Positions 16,764 through 25,523 of a DNA stretch of 64,000 nucleotides are shown here, one piece after another. The number at the start of each line of letters is the position of its first letter. Position 1 is the stretch's first letter. Both the position numbers and the translations under genes were made by a program. The stretch comes from Desulfofundulus thermosubterraneus DSM 16057 (GTDB lineage: Bacteria > Bacillota > Desulfotomaculia > Desulfotomaculales > Desulfovirgulaceae): positions 1 to 64,000 of the forward strand of contig NZ_FQZM01000013.1 in assembly GCF_900142025.1 (NCBI RefSeq), given 5' to 3'. The notes beneath the pieces are model-generated. The model was not told the origin of the DNA and ran no database searches. It worked only from the letters and a program-made list of their open reading frames with translations.

Positions 16764-18056
16764 TTATCCGCAATTTTTTGCTCCCTTCCTTTTCAGGGTA
16801 AAAATCAAAGCCAGGCCGGCAAGGGCGGCCCCAGCACCGGTGAGCAGCAATAATGAAGTAGTCAATGTTCCGGTCCCCTTTAATTTCAGCAACAAAACCT
16901 CACTCCCGGCATCTTTTGACATCCCCTTTCTCCCCGCCACAACATACCCGCCGTCCTTTGACTGCAGGATACTGTAGCCGCTGCTGCATCCGGCACCGGC
17001 AATGGTCTTCTCCCAGACAGGATCGCCATCTTTGCCTGTTTTCACCACCCAGGTATCGTAGTCGCCCTCGGCGGATTCTTTTTTACCCGCCAGGATATAC
17101 CCGCCATCCCTGGTCTTGCGGACGGCATAAGCTGAACCGGCCTTCCCGTTTCCATACGTCTTTTCCCAGAGCAAATTTCCATCACGGTCAACCCCAACCA
17201 GGTAAGGCATCAGAATCCCGCCCTGCCCGCCGGTAACCTCCTTCTCGCCGGCAATCACATAACCGCCGTCACGGGACGGAGCCAGTGACCAGCCGTAATC
17301 CGACCCCCTGCCGCCGTATGTCTTCTGCCAGATCAACTGCCCGTTTCCGTCCGTTCGCAAAAGGTATACGTCGGGATTGCCGTTACCAAAGGATTCAGCA
17401 TTGCCCGCAATGAGATAACCGCCGTCATCCACCTCCAGCACGGCATAGCCGCAGTCGGAACCCTTACCGCCGTATGTTTTTTCCCAGAGCTTTTTGCCGG
17501 CAGAATCCAGCTTGATCAGGTAGACGTCATATATGCCCGCGCCAAAGGACTCCGTACCCCCGGCCAGGATAAAGCCACCGTCTTTTGTCTGCTGCACGGA
17601 CCAGGCATAGTCACAATACCGGCCGCCGAAGTTTTGTTCCCACAAGAGCTCGCCCTTTTCATCCGTCCGCACCACATAAACATCGTGGTCATACCCGTTT
17701 AGGGATTTTGTATCCCCAACAATGATAAAACCGCCGCCGCGGACTTCCTTTACACAGTAACCGCAACTGTAGCCATTGCCCTTGAATACTTTTTGCCACA
17801 GCCTGTTCCCTTTACGGTCCATCCGGGCAAGGAAAACGTCAGAACCCCCTTCCCTGGACTCGATCCAGCCGGTGCAAATATATCCTGCGTCCCTTGTCTG
17901 GACCACACAGCGGGCCTCTCCTTTGTCCGGAGTACAGGACCACTCTACTGTCGGAGCCTGCCCGGAAGCTGCTTTTACCTGCCCGGGAAAAATTAATCCT
18001 GCGGCGGCCAGGCAAAAGGGCAGTATGATCAGAAAAAACGGCCTTCTCGTAAACAA
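16764..18056 (-). CDS. Secreted repeat (beta-propeller-like) protein with C-terminal membrane anchor
   Basis: 430 residues: signal peptide (FFLIILPFCLAAAGLIFPGQ), then about seven repeats of ~50 residues with a core of GGYI(L/I)AG, E(S/T)..G...DVYL(I/L)(R/K)(L/T)D..G..LWEKTYGG. Such repeats resemble bacterial beta-propeller blades found in cell-surface proteins. The C-terminus is GTGTLTTSLLLLTGAGAALAG, a hydrophobic stretch, then KRKG, which recalls a cell-wall sorting signal without a clean LPxTG. TTG start with GGAGGG 9 nt upstream. It is downstream of the ECF operon on the same strand, separated by ~250 bp with a repeat element; a link to that operon is only positional. Confidence 0.85.
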   Translation of the reverse strand: MFTRRPFFLIILPFCLAAAGLIFPGQVKAASGQAPTVEWSCTPDKGEARCVVQTRDAGYICTGWIESREGGSDVFLARMDRKGNRLWQKVFKGNGYSCGYCVKEVRGGGFIIVGDTKSLNGYDHDVYVVRTDEKGELLWEQNFGGRYCDYAWSVQQTKDGGFILAGGTESFGAGIYDVYLIKLDSAGKKLWEKTYGGKGSDCGYAVLEVDDGGYLIAGNAESFGNGNPDVYLLRTDGNGQLIWQKTYGGRGSDYGWSLAPSRDGGYVIAGEKEVTGGQGGILMPYLVGVDRDGNLLWEKTYGNGKAGSAYAVRKTRDGGYILAGKKESAEGDYDTWVVKTGKDGDPVWEKTIAGAGCSSGYSILQSKDGGYVVAGRKGMSKDAGSEVLLLKLKGTGTLTTSLLLLTGAGAALAGLALIFTLKRKGAKNCG

Positions 18057-18169
18057 AGCATTCTGCCCTCCTTCTCTAAAACATGTAAATATTTAGCAAA
18101 TCCGTTATAACAAGGATGCACTGTCCGGAGCGAATGACGCAGGCACACGCCGGTAACAGCACCCGGCAA

Positions 18170-18265
18170 CCCAGCACTCACCGGCAAAGATGCTCATTCT
18201 AAGCCTGCTATGGCAAGATAGTAAGTGCAGGCCTTTCCAGTATAACTTTTTCAGTGAGTGCTGGG
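18170..18265. repeat. CCAGCACTCAC inverted-repeat element, copy at 18.2 kb
   Basis: 96 bp bounded by CCCAGCACTCAC and GTGAGTGCTGGG. The interior is unlike the other copies except near the ends. It lies in the non-coding stretch between the S-component gene and the propeller-protein gene; the rest of this ~250 bp stretch shows no gene. Confidence 0.85.
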
Positions 18266-18305
18266 CGGCTCAGCTCTCAAGGATGCATGCGGATTCTTCT
18301 CCTTA

Positions 18306-18929
18306 TCACCTTTCCAGATATTGTACATCCATCTTCTTATGGAAATATTGCAGAATCTTCAAGGTCTGGTGCCCCAGGGCGGCACAGAAGAATAGATTGC
18401 CGATAGCCCGCAGGGAATCGAAGCTAAAACCCGCCGCCCAGGTGAGCAGATAGGTCTGCCAGGTCAGGGGGCGCATAAAGACGGTCCACTGCCAGACATC
18501 CATGATGGCCCCGTAAAGGTAGCCCCAGAGGAAACAGACTGCGGTCAGGGTTTTGTTTCCCGCCTGTGGGAACAGGGCTTTGACCACCGCTCCGAAAACA
18601 CCCACCAGCCCCCAGCAGAGCATCTGCCAGGGCGTCCAGGATCCCTGTCCCATAAAGAAGTTGGAAATCAAAGGGGTCATGGCCCCTGTAAAGAAGCCGA
18701 CCCGCGCACCATAGACAAATCCCGTTATTTCCACCAAAAACATGGTGGGCTGCAGAAATAAAAGACCCACTCCCGTCACCGCCCGGCCAGCCGCACAGAG
18801 GGCGGCCAGCACGGCAATAACCGATACCTGCCGGGAATCCAGCGCTCCTTTTTTCTCCATGGCGGACAAAAGCAATAAAACGGCAAGAATGCCGGTCAAT
18901 GTGGTGTACAGCCCCCAGTTAGTCCCCAT
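18306..18929 (-). CDS. ECF transporter S component (substrate-binding membrane subunit)
   Basis: 207 residues with about six membrane segments: VIAVLAALCAAGRAV, PTMFLVEITGFVYGARVGFFTGAMTPLISNFF, and WQMLCWGLVGVFGAVVKALF, in the pattern of the ECF S-component fold. The S component sets substrate specificity and works with the T and A subunits encoded just upstream. The start codon lies 34 nt inside the A subunit gene, with GGGAGAGAAGG upstream, so the genes are coupled. The operon is behind two cobalamin riboswitches, so a corrinoid substrate is the best inference (compare the predicted CbrT group). The sequence alone does not fix specificity. Confidence 0.88.
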   Translation of the reverse strand: MGTNWGLYTTLTGILAVLLLLSAMEKKGALDSRQVSVIAVLAALCAAGRAVTGVGLLFLQPTMFLVEITGFVYGARVGFFTGAMTPLISNFFMGQGSWTPWQMLCWGLVGVFGAVVKALFPQAGNKTLTAVCFLWGYLYGAIMDVWQWTVFMRPLTWQTYLLTWAAGFSFDSLRAIGNLFFCAALGHQTLKILQYFHKKMDVQYLER

Positions 18930-20650
18930 ATGGCCTTCTCTCCCGTGTTTGTAATTAATACGGCCGGTTTAGCAACTAGAAGCGGCCCAAGCTGTTCCTG
19001 GGCTTCGGCAAAGGTGAGCACTCCATCGCAAATGCCCCGGCACAACTTGCTGATCTGCGGAGAATAAAATACAGATCTCCCCAACACCGCGTGCTTTTCC
19101 CCGGCAGCGACAATCCTTCCCGCAAACATCATCACCACTCTTCCGGCAAACTCGGCCGCAAACTCCACATCGTGGGTTACCACGACAACTGTTTTGCCCT
19201 TTGCGGCCTCTTCCCGAAGAAATTGTCCCAGTTCCGACTTTAAGCCCAAATCAATCCCCCTGGTGGGTTCATCTAAAATGATCAAACCGGGGTCGGTAAC
19301 CAGAATAGAAGCTAAAGCCACCCTTTGCCTTTCCCCGCTGCTCAGGTCCCGGGGATTTCGCTGGCGGTAGCGCTCCAGTTGCAGTCTGTGAAGGATTTCA
19401 TCCACCTGCCCCCGGTCTTTCAAGCCGAAATTATGCATGGTAAAAAGCAGCTCATCTTCTACCGTCTCCTGGAAGAGATAGTCGTTAGGGTTCTGGGATA
19501 AATAGGCGGTAAACTTTCTGATCTCTTTAAATCCATTACGTCCCGGTTCTCTCCCATGTACATAAACCCTGCCCCGGCCCGGCCTGAGCAAACCCACCAT
19601 GATCTTGAGCAGGGTCGATTTACCGGCGCCGTTTTCCCCCAGGATGGCTACAAATTCTCCTTCTTTTATATCAAGGCTTATATCTTTTAAAACCTCCCGA
19701 CCGCCCGGATAACCAAACCATACATTTTTCAAGCTGATAATGCTATTTTTCTCATGCTCTTTTGCAGTGGAATTATGGTTAGTGCGGGGAACATCTGGTT
19801 TCGTAACGGGTATATTTCCTTTTAGGTAAGACTGTAAGAGTTCCCGACCTTCCTTTACCGTCACGGGTACAACCGGCGAGTTGAGGCAGGCAAAGAACCT
19901 GGCCACAGGCGGCACAAAAGGAAGTCCCCTTCTGACTGCTTCCCGGGCTCCCTCAGCGGCACTGCCGTGGCAGATAATTTCGCCCCCGGCCATGAGCAGC
20001 ACCCGGTCTGCTAAATGAAAACATCTTTCCAGCCTCTGCTCAACCATGATCACCGTAAAGCCCATTTCTTCATTAAGCCTTTTCACCACATTCAGGATTT
20101 CTTCCGCCGAGACGGGGTCCAGTTGAGAGGTGGGTTCGTCAAGAATAAGCACACGGGGCTGCATGGCCAGCACGGAGGCCAGCGCCAGCTTCTGTTTCTG
20201 ACCGCCTGAGAGATCGGCCGTAAAGGCATCCTGAACCGGGGATAGATTCATGAAACTGACCACTTCGGCAACCCGGCGCGACATCTCGTCAGGTGGTAAC
20301 CCCAGGTTTTCCAGGCCAAAGGCTATTTCCGCCTCCACACAGCTCTGCACAATTTGTTTTTCCGGATCCTGAAAGACCATGCCCACTTCCCGGGCCAGTT
20401 TGCGGCGGTCCAGCACCCGGAGCTCCCTACCCCTGAAGAAAACCTTACCCCCAATGCGGCCCCCGTAAAAATCAGGGATCAGGCCTGCCAGCACCCTGGC
20501 CAGGGTGGATTTGCCCGAGCCGGAACCGCCGGTAACAAGAAGAAACTCTCCTTCCCGGATTTCCAGGCTAATATTTTTCAGGGCGGGCTTTTCCGTTCCG
20601 GGATAGTAATAGGTCAGATTTTCGACTTTAAAAAGCGGCAATGCTTCCAC
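18896..20650 (-). CDS. ECF transporter ATPase, two fused A domains
   Basis: 584 residues with two complete ABC ATPase domains: first Walker A GGSGSGKSTLA, signature LSGGQKQKLALASVL, Walker B VLILDEPTSQLDP; second Walker A GENGAGKSTLL, signature LSSGERQRVALASIL, Walker B LIILDEPTRGIDL. In most ECF systems the two ATPases (A and A') are separate; here they are fused into one chain. The last ~60 residues after the second domain are an unusual tail. It energises uptake through the T component, whose gene ends 37 nt inside this one. Confidence 0.95.
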   Translation of the reverse strand: MEALPLFKVENLTYYYPGTEKPALKNISLEIREGEFLLVTGGSGSGKSTLARVLAGLIPDFYGGRIGGKVFFRGRELRVLDRRKLAREVGMVFQDPEKQIVQSCVEAEIAFGLENLGLPPDEMSRRVAEVVSFMNLSPVQDAFTADLSGGQKQKLALASVLAMQPRVLILDEPTSQLDPVSAEEILNVVKRLNEEMGFTVIMVEQRLERCFHLADRVLLMAGGEIICHGSAAEGAREAVRRGLPFVPPVARFFACLNSPVVPVTVKEGRELLQSYLKGNIPVTKPDVPRTNHNSTAKEHEKNSIISLKNVWFGYPGGREVLKDISLDIKEGEFVAILGENGAGKSTLLKIMVGLLRPGRGRVYVHGREPGRNGFKEIRKFTAYLSQNPNDYLFQETVEDELLFTMHNFGLKDRGQVDEILHRLQLERYRQRNPRDLSSGERQRVALASILVTDPGLIILDEPTRGIDLGLKSELGQFLREEAAKGKTVVVVTHDVEFAAEFAGRVVMMFAGRIVAAGEKHAVLGRSVFYSPQISKLCRGICDGVLTFAEAQEQLGPLLVAKPAVLITNTGEKAIWGLTGGCTPH

Positions 20651-21543
20651 CCCTCGCTCAATAGAAGCGGCACAGACAGGTAAAACAACACAATAAACAG
20701 GACCACCAGAGTCGCGCCGTCTTTAATAAGAAAGTCCGCCTCCGGATAAAAGGTATAGCGGCCGTAGCCGTAACGCAACCCCCATACTGCCGCCAGCAGA
20801 GCCAGCAGGCTGCCGCCGAGACAGAAGAGATCCCGGGGCCTGATCATATTCCGGCTATAAACGGAACGTTTCCCGCTGCCGAACGCCCTGGCCTGCATGG
20901 ACTCGGCAATTTCCATGGCCCCTTCCAGGGAGGATAAAAGCAATACGTTATATAAACCGGAGTATTTCTTTGCCCGCTGCCACAGGCTGCCCGTGTCAAA
21001 GTCGACGCCCCGCAGCTGCTGTACTTCCCTGATCCTCTGCAGGTCCCTCACCATGGTGGGAAACAGGCGTGTGGCCAGTGTTATCACCAGGACTGATTTA
21101 CCGGCCACTCCGGAAAAAAGATTCAATACCCTGTCCGGATTGATCATCAGGTTATATAGGCAAAAAATGCTGATGATGACCAGAAGCCTCAAGCTGGAAG
21201 CCGCGCCGAAGTAGACGGCCTCCATGGATATGTCCAGCTTCCCCAGAAAAGGTACTGCCGGGCCATGCCAGATGATGGTTTTACCGGCCCGGATCACCAG
21301 GGGGTTGACCATCATCACCACCAGCATTAAAAAGACCCCTGCTTTTAAAAATCCCTCCCAGGCATCCAGGCCGTCCACTTCCCTGATCAGGAGGGCAAGC
21401 AGGAGAAAGAGCGCCAGCAGATAGAGGGGATGATCATAGATCAGGCTCAGGATGAGGAGCACCAGAAGATAAACCAGGACCGTAGCCGGGTGAAAGCTCT
21501 GCAGGAAAAGCCCCTTTTCCCGGTAAAAAAGCCTGTCAAACAT
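20614..21543 (-). CDS. ECF transporter T component (CbiQ-like)
   Basis: 309 residues, a multi-spanning membrane protein. The coupling-helix motifs near the C-terminal half are recognisable: LFPTMVRDLQRIREVQQLRG and SLEGAMEIAESMQARAFG (the A-R-G type motifs that touch the ATPases). N-terminal segments include TVLVYLLVLLILSLIYDHPLYLLALFLLL. It couples ATPase domains to the S component. It lies 12 bp after the DUF4430 membrane protein gene, in the same operon. Confidence 0.93.
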   Translation of the reverse strand: MFDRLFYREKGLFLQSFHPATVLVYLLVLLILSLIYDHPLYLLALFLLLALLIREVDGLDAWEGFLKAGVFLMLVVMMVNPLVIRAGKTIIWHGPAVPFLGKLDISMEAVYFGAASSLRLLVIISIFCLYNLMINPDRVLNLFSGVAGKSVLVITLATRLFPTMVRDLQRIREVQQLRGVDFDTGSLWQRAKKYSGLYNVLLLSSLEGAMEIAESMQARAFGSGKRSVYSRNMIRPRDLFCLGGSLLALLAAVWGLRYGYGRYTFYPEADFLIKDGATLVVLFIVLFYLSVPLLLSEGWKHCRFLKSKI

Positions 21544-21555
21544 CCCGGCACCCCT

Positions 21556-22287
21556 TTACTTCTTGCTTACCAGGTCTTCCCACCGGGGAGGTGGCTGGTC
21601 CATGCTCCTGCTGTACCACCAGATCACTTTATCCCCCGTTTTTACCGGGTGCTTGCTGGCCATGTGCATGGGCACCTCGCCGTTTACCGAATACATCCAT
21701 CCGGCCATACCGCTGCAGGCCTGGCCGCCAATGGAATCCACAAAATCGGGCCAGGCCGGTTTCATGGCGTAGAGAAGACCGGTGGCATCCAGGGCGCCCA
21801 GGGCGGTGACCCCCCACTTGTTGTCCGGTTTAACCGTCACCTGTGCCGGCCGGAAAAGAAACTCATCATTTTTCCCGATGACGGCCACCCAGACCTCGCA
21901 CCCGGCTTGATCTTCCGGTGCAGCAGAAGTACTTTCATCCGGCCCGCCAGAAGCCGTACTCTGCCGGGAAGTAGCGGTAGACTGCTTGTTCTGGCTGCCA
22001 CCCGCCGCCCCGGCTTTTTCTTTGGCCGCAGGTGACGGACTTGGTGTCGATTCGCCGGAGGGTCGGGTTGCACTTATTCCGGCAGAAGGTTGACCGGAAC
22101 CGGCGGCGGACTGGCTCTGCGCAAGAGCATTTTCCTGTTCGGTTGCACTGTAGTTAGTTGTCTGGCTGCTCTGGGCCTGCCGGTATTGCTGCTGAGAGCT
22201 AAAAACTTTATGCATGTAAAGGGCTGGTCCCAGCACACCGGCCAAAATCACCAGCAAACCAATAAGATAAATGAGTTTGCGCTTCAT
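21556..22287 (-). CDS. Membrane-anchored DUF4430 (transcobalamin-like C-terminal domain) protein
   Basis: About 243 residues: one N-terminal membrane anchor (LIYLIGLLVILAGVLGPAL) with no lipobox cysteine, a low-complexity Ser/Gln/Ala linker (about 35-115), and a DUF4430 domain (about 118-243). Domain motifs are NKWGVTALGALDATGLLY, GMAGWMYSVNGEVP and GDKVIWWYSRSMDQ. DUF4430 is related to the C-terminal beta domain of transcobalamin and intrinsic factor. It closely matches the domain in the S-layer protein upstream. GGGGTGA precedes the ATG. Its position next to EcfT suggests it hands ligand from the wall-bound protein to the transporter; this is inference. Confidence 0.88.
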   Translation of the reverse strand: MKRKLIYLIGLLVILAGVLGPALYMHKVFSSQQQYRQAQSSQTTNYSATEQENALAQSQSAAGSGQPSAGISATRPSGESTPSPSPAAKEKAGAAGGSQNKQSTATSRQSTASGGPDESTSAAPEDQAGCEVWVAVIGKNDEFLFRPAQVTVKPDNKWGVTALGALDATGLLYAMKPAWPDFVDSIGGQACSGMAGWMYSVNGEVPMHMASKHPVKTGDKVIWWYSRSMDQPPPRWEDLVSKK

Positions 22288-22336
22288 GGAATCACCCCAT
22301 GCAAACAAAAGTAAAGCATTTCACGCTGTAGTGCCT

Positions 22337-22489
22337 GCGGGAGCGGAACGGCACCCGCTCCCGCACAAGGGCGGCACGCGGCCGGCAGCATGCTCCTGAT
22401 TCACCCGGCACCTTAAAAGGTACTGTTGCCAAATCACCCGGGCGGCAGTCGTCCTCCGTCGCTCCTGGGCTCCGGAACGACCACCGCCC
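22337..22489 (-). repeat. Two strong GC-rich hairpins in intergenic gap
   Basis: The ~255 bp between the S-layer protein and the DUF4430 membrane protein contains a 13-bp stem (22440-22452 with 22477-22489, including G-U wobbles) and a perfect 10-bp stem, GCGGGAGCGG/CCGCTCCCGC (22337-22346 with 22355-22364). The second may slow or end transcription inside the operon, or protect RNA ends; neither has a long U-run. No gene is seen in the gap. Confidence 0.6.
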
Positions 22490-22544
22490 GTTCTTCCATG
22501 CCCTAATTCCAGCTAAATGCAGAATGGAGGTTTTATCTTTCCTG

Positions 22545-25361
22545 TTACTTGTTTTGAGCAGGCGGCTGTAACTTTTGCCACACCCGGTACAGTACCACAG
22601 TAGCTTCTGCCCGGGTGGTCTGACCTGCAGGGATGAACCGGACCAGCGCCCGGCCCCTCATGACCTGCTCCCGTACCACCAGGGCTACAGAGTTTCGCGC
22701 CCAGGGAGAAATAGAGGCAGCATCTTCAAAGCCGGCCAGTATTCTGGCCGCACCGGCCTCATCAATACTCATATCCTGTCCTTTCTGGGCCATTAACCGC
22801 ACCATCATGGCTGCCATTTGCTCCCGGGTGATGGGCTCATTGGGTGCAAAACTGTGTTCGCCGACTCCCCGCACCAATCCTGCTTTCGCCGCCGCACCCA
22901 CCATGCCGCAGTACCAGGCGTTTTGCGGCACATCATTGAAGCGTTTTGCCCCGTCCGGTTCGGCCGTCAGGCCGGCCATACGGGCCAGAATGGTGGCAAA
23001 CTCGGCACGGGTGACGGTAGCTTCCGGCGCAAACTTGTTGTCGCCCACACCGGCAACGTACCCTTTCGTGGCCATAAATTCGATCTCCTTCTGCGCCCAG
23101 TGCCCGGCAATGTCAGCAAAGGTTTTTAATTCGGGCGGGGCGGAGGTTTCCATCAAGGCGTACTTGCTGAAATGATCGGCTTTAAAAGTCAAGCCACCTG
23201 CCGCCGGGTCATAGGTTCCACCCACTTCCTCCCAGGTCTTTTTACTTTCATCATAGCGATAGGCCTTCACCCGGCCGCCCGCCGCCGCTTCCCTGGCTTC
23301 AGCGGGTACCGGCAGCAGCACCCGGCAGTCGGGAAGCTGTGCGATCTTCTGCACAGTGCCGTCTTTCTTCACCGCCAGCACGTCCAGTTCGTAGACATCG
23401 CCCACCAGTTTTAGTTTGTCGGCAACAGGCTTGGCCAGATCCTGGGCTTCGGTGCTGCTCAACTTCTGGACTTTAACCTGCAACTGCGCCGCATCGGCAA
23501 CCTTCAACTCCGGCACTTTCAGGCTGTCCACGGAGAGCACAAACTGTACGCCCTGAACGGTAACGGCCAGGGGTTTGTTGACACCGGTTATTTTAGCCAG
23601 TTGATCCACCGTCAGGGCCAGAACAGTTTGATTATCTTCTGCCTGCAGAACGACCCGACCGGCAGAACCGGCATCCTCGATGGCCGCCTTTAAGGTGGAA
23701 TCGCTTACCGGTGCGGGCAGGTTGGCTGCCTGATTGCTTCCCCCGGAAGCCTGCTTCACCAGGTCGTCCCATTTGGGGGGCTGCTGGTCCATGCTCTTAC
23801 TGTAGTACCAGATGATCTTGTCGCCCTCTTTAATGTTGTACTTTTCCGGGCCAAAGGAGGGAACCTGCCCGTTCACCGTATACATCCAGCCGGCCATCCC
23901 GCTATTGGCCTGCCCGGCAATTTCATCTACCAGAATGCCCCAGGACCACGTGGAGGTATGGTAGGGAACGCCCGAGGCATCCAGGGCGCCCAGGGCGGTG
24001 AGGCCCCATTTGTTTTCTTTCGGTACCATTACGTAGGAGGGACCGTAGAGCAATTCTCCGTTCAGGCCCACTACGGCCATCCCGACCGTTACCGCGGTAG
24101 CGGTCCCGCCGCCTCCAGCCGCAGACTGCACGGTCAGGGTGGCCGCCGCCGTCAGGCCGTTGTATACGGCCTTCACCACCGTCTGGCCGGCCTTTATCGC
24201 TTTAACCAGACCATAAACACTGTCATCGACGCTGGCAATGCTGCTGTCGGCCACGGACCAGGTGGCCCATTGCGTTACGTCAGACTGGCCGTAGGCGTCC
24301 TGCCAGACTGCCCGGAACTGTTGTTGGGCGCCTATATTCAAAGTGTTGCTTGGAGGGTCAAGGTAAAGACGCCAGACGGTAGGCTGTATGCCCAGTGAAT
24401 TACAGGCACTGAGCACCCAGATGGCATCCATGGCGTTCTTTGAGGTGCCGAAACTACCATCCGGATTGAGGACATTATTCATCAGATAATCAACGGCCGT
24501 TTTTCCGTCACTGGTCTTCCAATCAGCTGGATCCCTTTCCAGCGCCTTTAAGGTCACAACCACTTCAGCGGTGTCAATGGCCGGGTCGTCCCAGCCGGCT
24601 ACAAAACTACCGTCAGCCTTTTGCTGGTTCCTCATCCAGTTAAGGCCGTTATTAATGGCCGCCTGCACCCTGGCATCCTGCCCGCCGGGATCGAGATAAT
24701 GCAGAGCCCTTACCGCCTGGGCCGTGGCCATGAAGTCGGCAAAATAGTTTGTGTTGCCCTTGTCATCCGTCCAGCTCCCGCCCCAGCTCCCATATACCTC
24801 TTCGTTGACGGTAAGTTGCTGGCTTAAAATGTATTCCTTAGCGTATACCAACTTAACAACACTCATCAACCCCGCCCGGCCCAGCAGGTCAAAGGCCGGC
24901 AGGTTGCTGAAAAGGCTGTAAGCTCCCGTATCAAAGCCGTTCTCAGTCTGCCTGTTTTTCAAGATCTCCACAAGCTGATCGGCCAGATCGCTTCGCCCCA
25001 GCGCCTGCATGGCCAGAAGGTCCTGGGCCAGGATCTTGGCCGGAACATTATCTGGCTGTGAAATATCGTTATAAACAGCGTTTATAACCGCATCATTTAG
25101 ATTTTCACCATTATACACCCAGGAAGCAACATCAACACCGGCCTGCTTTAAGACATAAAGAGCATAGGAACCCACCCCATACTCCGAATTATTGATTCCC
25201 TTCTGGATGTATTCATTGTACAGAAACTGCACGGCATTGTTGGCCGGTGAGCCGGATACCCCGCTGGCGCCGGCATTTACCGCCGGTGTCAGCAGGGTTG
25301 CGGCCATGACCAGAACCAGTAACAAACTCAGCTTTTTAACCGTCCTTTTATGGTGATACAA
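22545..25361 (-). CDS. S-layer protein with alpha-toroid, Ig-like, transcobalamin-like (DUF4430) and SLH domains
   Basis: 938 residues. Signal peptide (1-30), then an alpha/alpha-toroid of the prenyltransferase/squalene-cyclase repeat type (about 38-330) with GLNWMRNQQKADGSFVAGWD and LMNNVLNPDGSFGTSKNAMD. A Big2-like Ig domain follows (about 333-417), then DUF4430 (about 420-535: GMAGWMYTVNGQVP, GDKIIWYYSKSMDQ), a linking beta region, and three SLH domains (about 745-930). Intrinsic factor and transcobalamin also combine an alpha6/alpha6 toroid and a beta domain of this type, holding cobalamin between them. It is bound to the wall through SLH. The TTG start has GGGGGT upstream. It lies downstream of two B12 riboswitches and upstream of the ECF genes. 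Cobalamin binding is inferred. Confidence 0.92.
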   Translation of the reverse strand: MYHHKRTVKKLSLLLVLVMAATLLTPAVNAGASGVSGSPANNAVQFLYNEYIQKGINNSEYGVGSYALYVLKQAGVDVASWVYNGENLNDAVINAVYNDISQPDNVPAKILAQDLLAMQALGRSDLADQLVEILKNRQTENGFDTGAYSLFSNLPAFDLLGRAGLMSVVKLVYAKEYILSQQLTVNEEVYGSWGGSWTDDKGNTNYFADFMATAQAVRALHYLDPGGQDARVQAAINNGLNWMRNQQKADGSFVAGWDDPAIDTAEVVVTLKALERDPADWKTSDGKTAVDYLMNNVLNPDGSFGTSKNAMDAIWVLSACNSLGIQPTVWRLYLDPPSNTLNIGAQQQFRAVWQDAYGQSDVTQWATWSVADSSIASVDDSVYGLVKAIKAGQTVVKAVYNGLTAAATLTVQSAAGGGGTATAVTVGMAVVGLNGELLYGPSYVMVPKENKWGLTALGALDASGVPYHTSTWSWGILVDEIAGQANSGMAGWMYTVNGQVPSFGPEKYNIKEGDKIIWYYSKSMDQQPPKWDDLVKQASGGSNQAANLPAPVSDSTLKAAIEDAGSAGRVVLQAEDNQTVLALTVDQLAKITGVNKPLAVTVQGVQFVLSVDSLKVPELKVADAAQLQVKVQKLSSTEAQDLAKPVADKLKLVGDVYELDVLAVKKDGTVQKIAQLPDCRVLLPVPAEAREAAAGGRVKAYRYDESKKTWEEVGGTYDPAAGGLTFKADHFSKYALMETSAPPELKTFADIAGHWAQKEIEFMATKGYVAGVGDNKFAPEATVTRAEFATILARMAGLTAEPDGAKRFNDVPQNAWYCGMVGAAAKAGLVRGVGEHSFAPNEPITREQMAAMMVRLMAQKGQDMSIDEAGAARILAGFEDAASISPWARNSVALVVREQVMRGRALVRFIPAGQTTRAEATVVLYRVWQKLQPPAQNK

Positions 25362-25523
25362 CGCCCTGACCCCCTTACGATGTTTTTACTCTGAAAACAG
25401 ACTTTTCCACTTTCTTCCACTACTGTACCTTCTTTAGGCAGCATGACCGCCTCATGTAACACCGCCCGATTTAACCCGGCAGATTGTCCCTTCTTTACCC
25501 TCCCGGGCCTTTTCGATACCTCC

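Noticed and set aside
22320-22500. Possible third cobalamin riboswitch (GGTGAATC, CCGC blocks)
   Set aside because: There is no GCCACTGT and no B12 box; the GGAGCCCAGGAGC stretch is only superficially similar.
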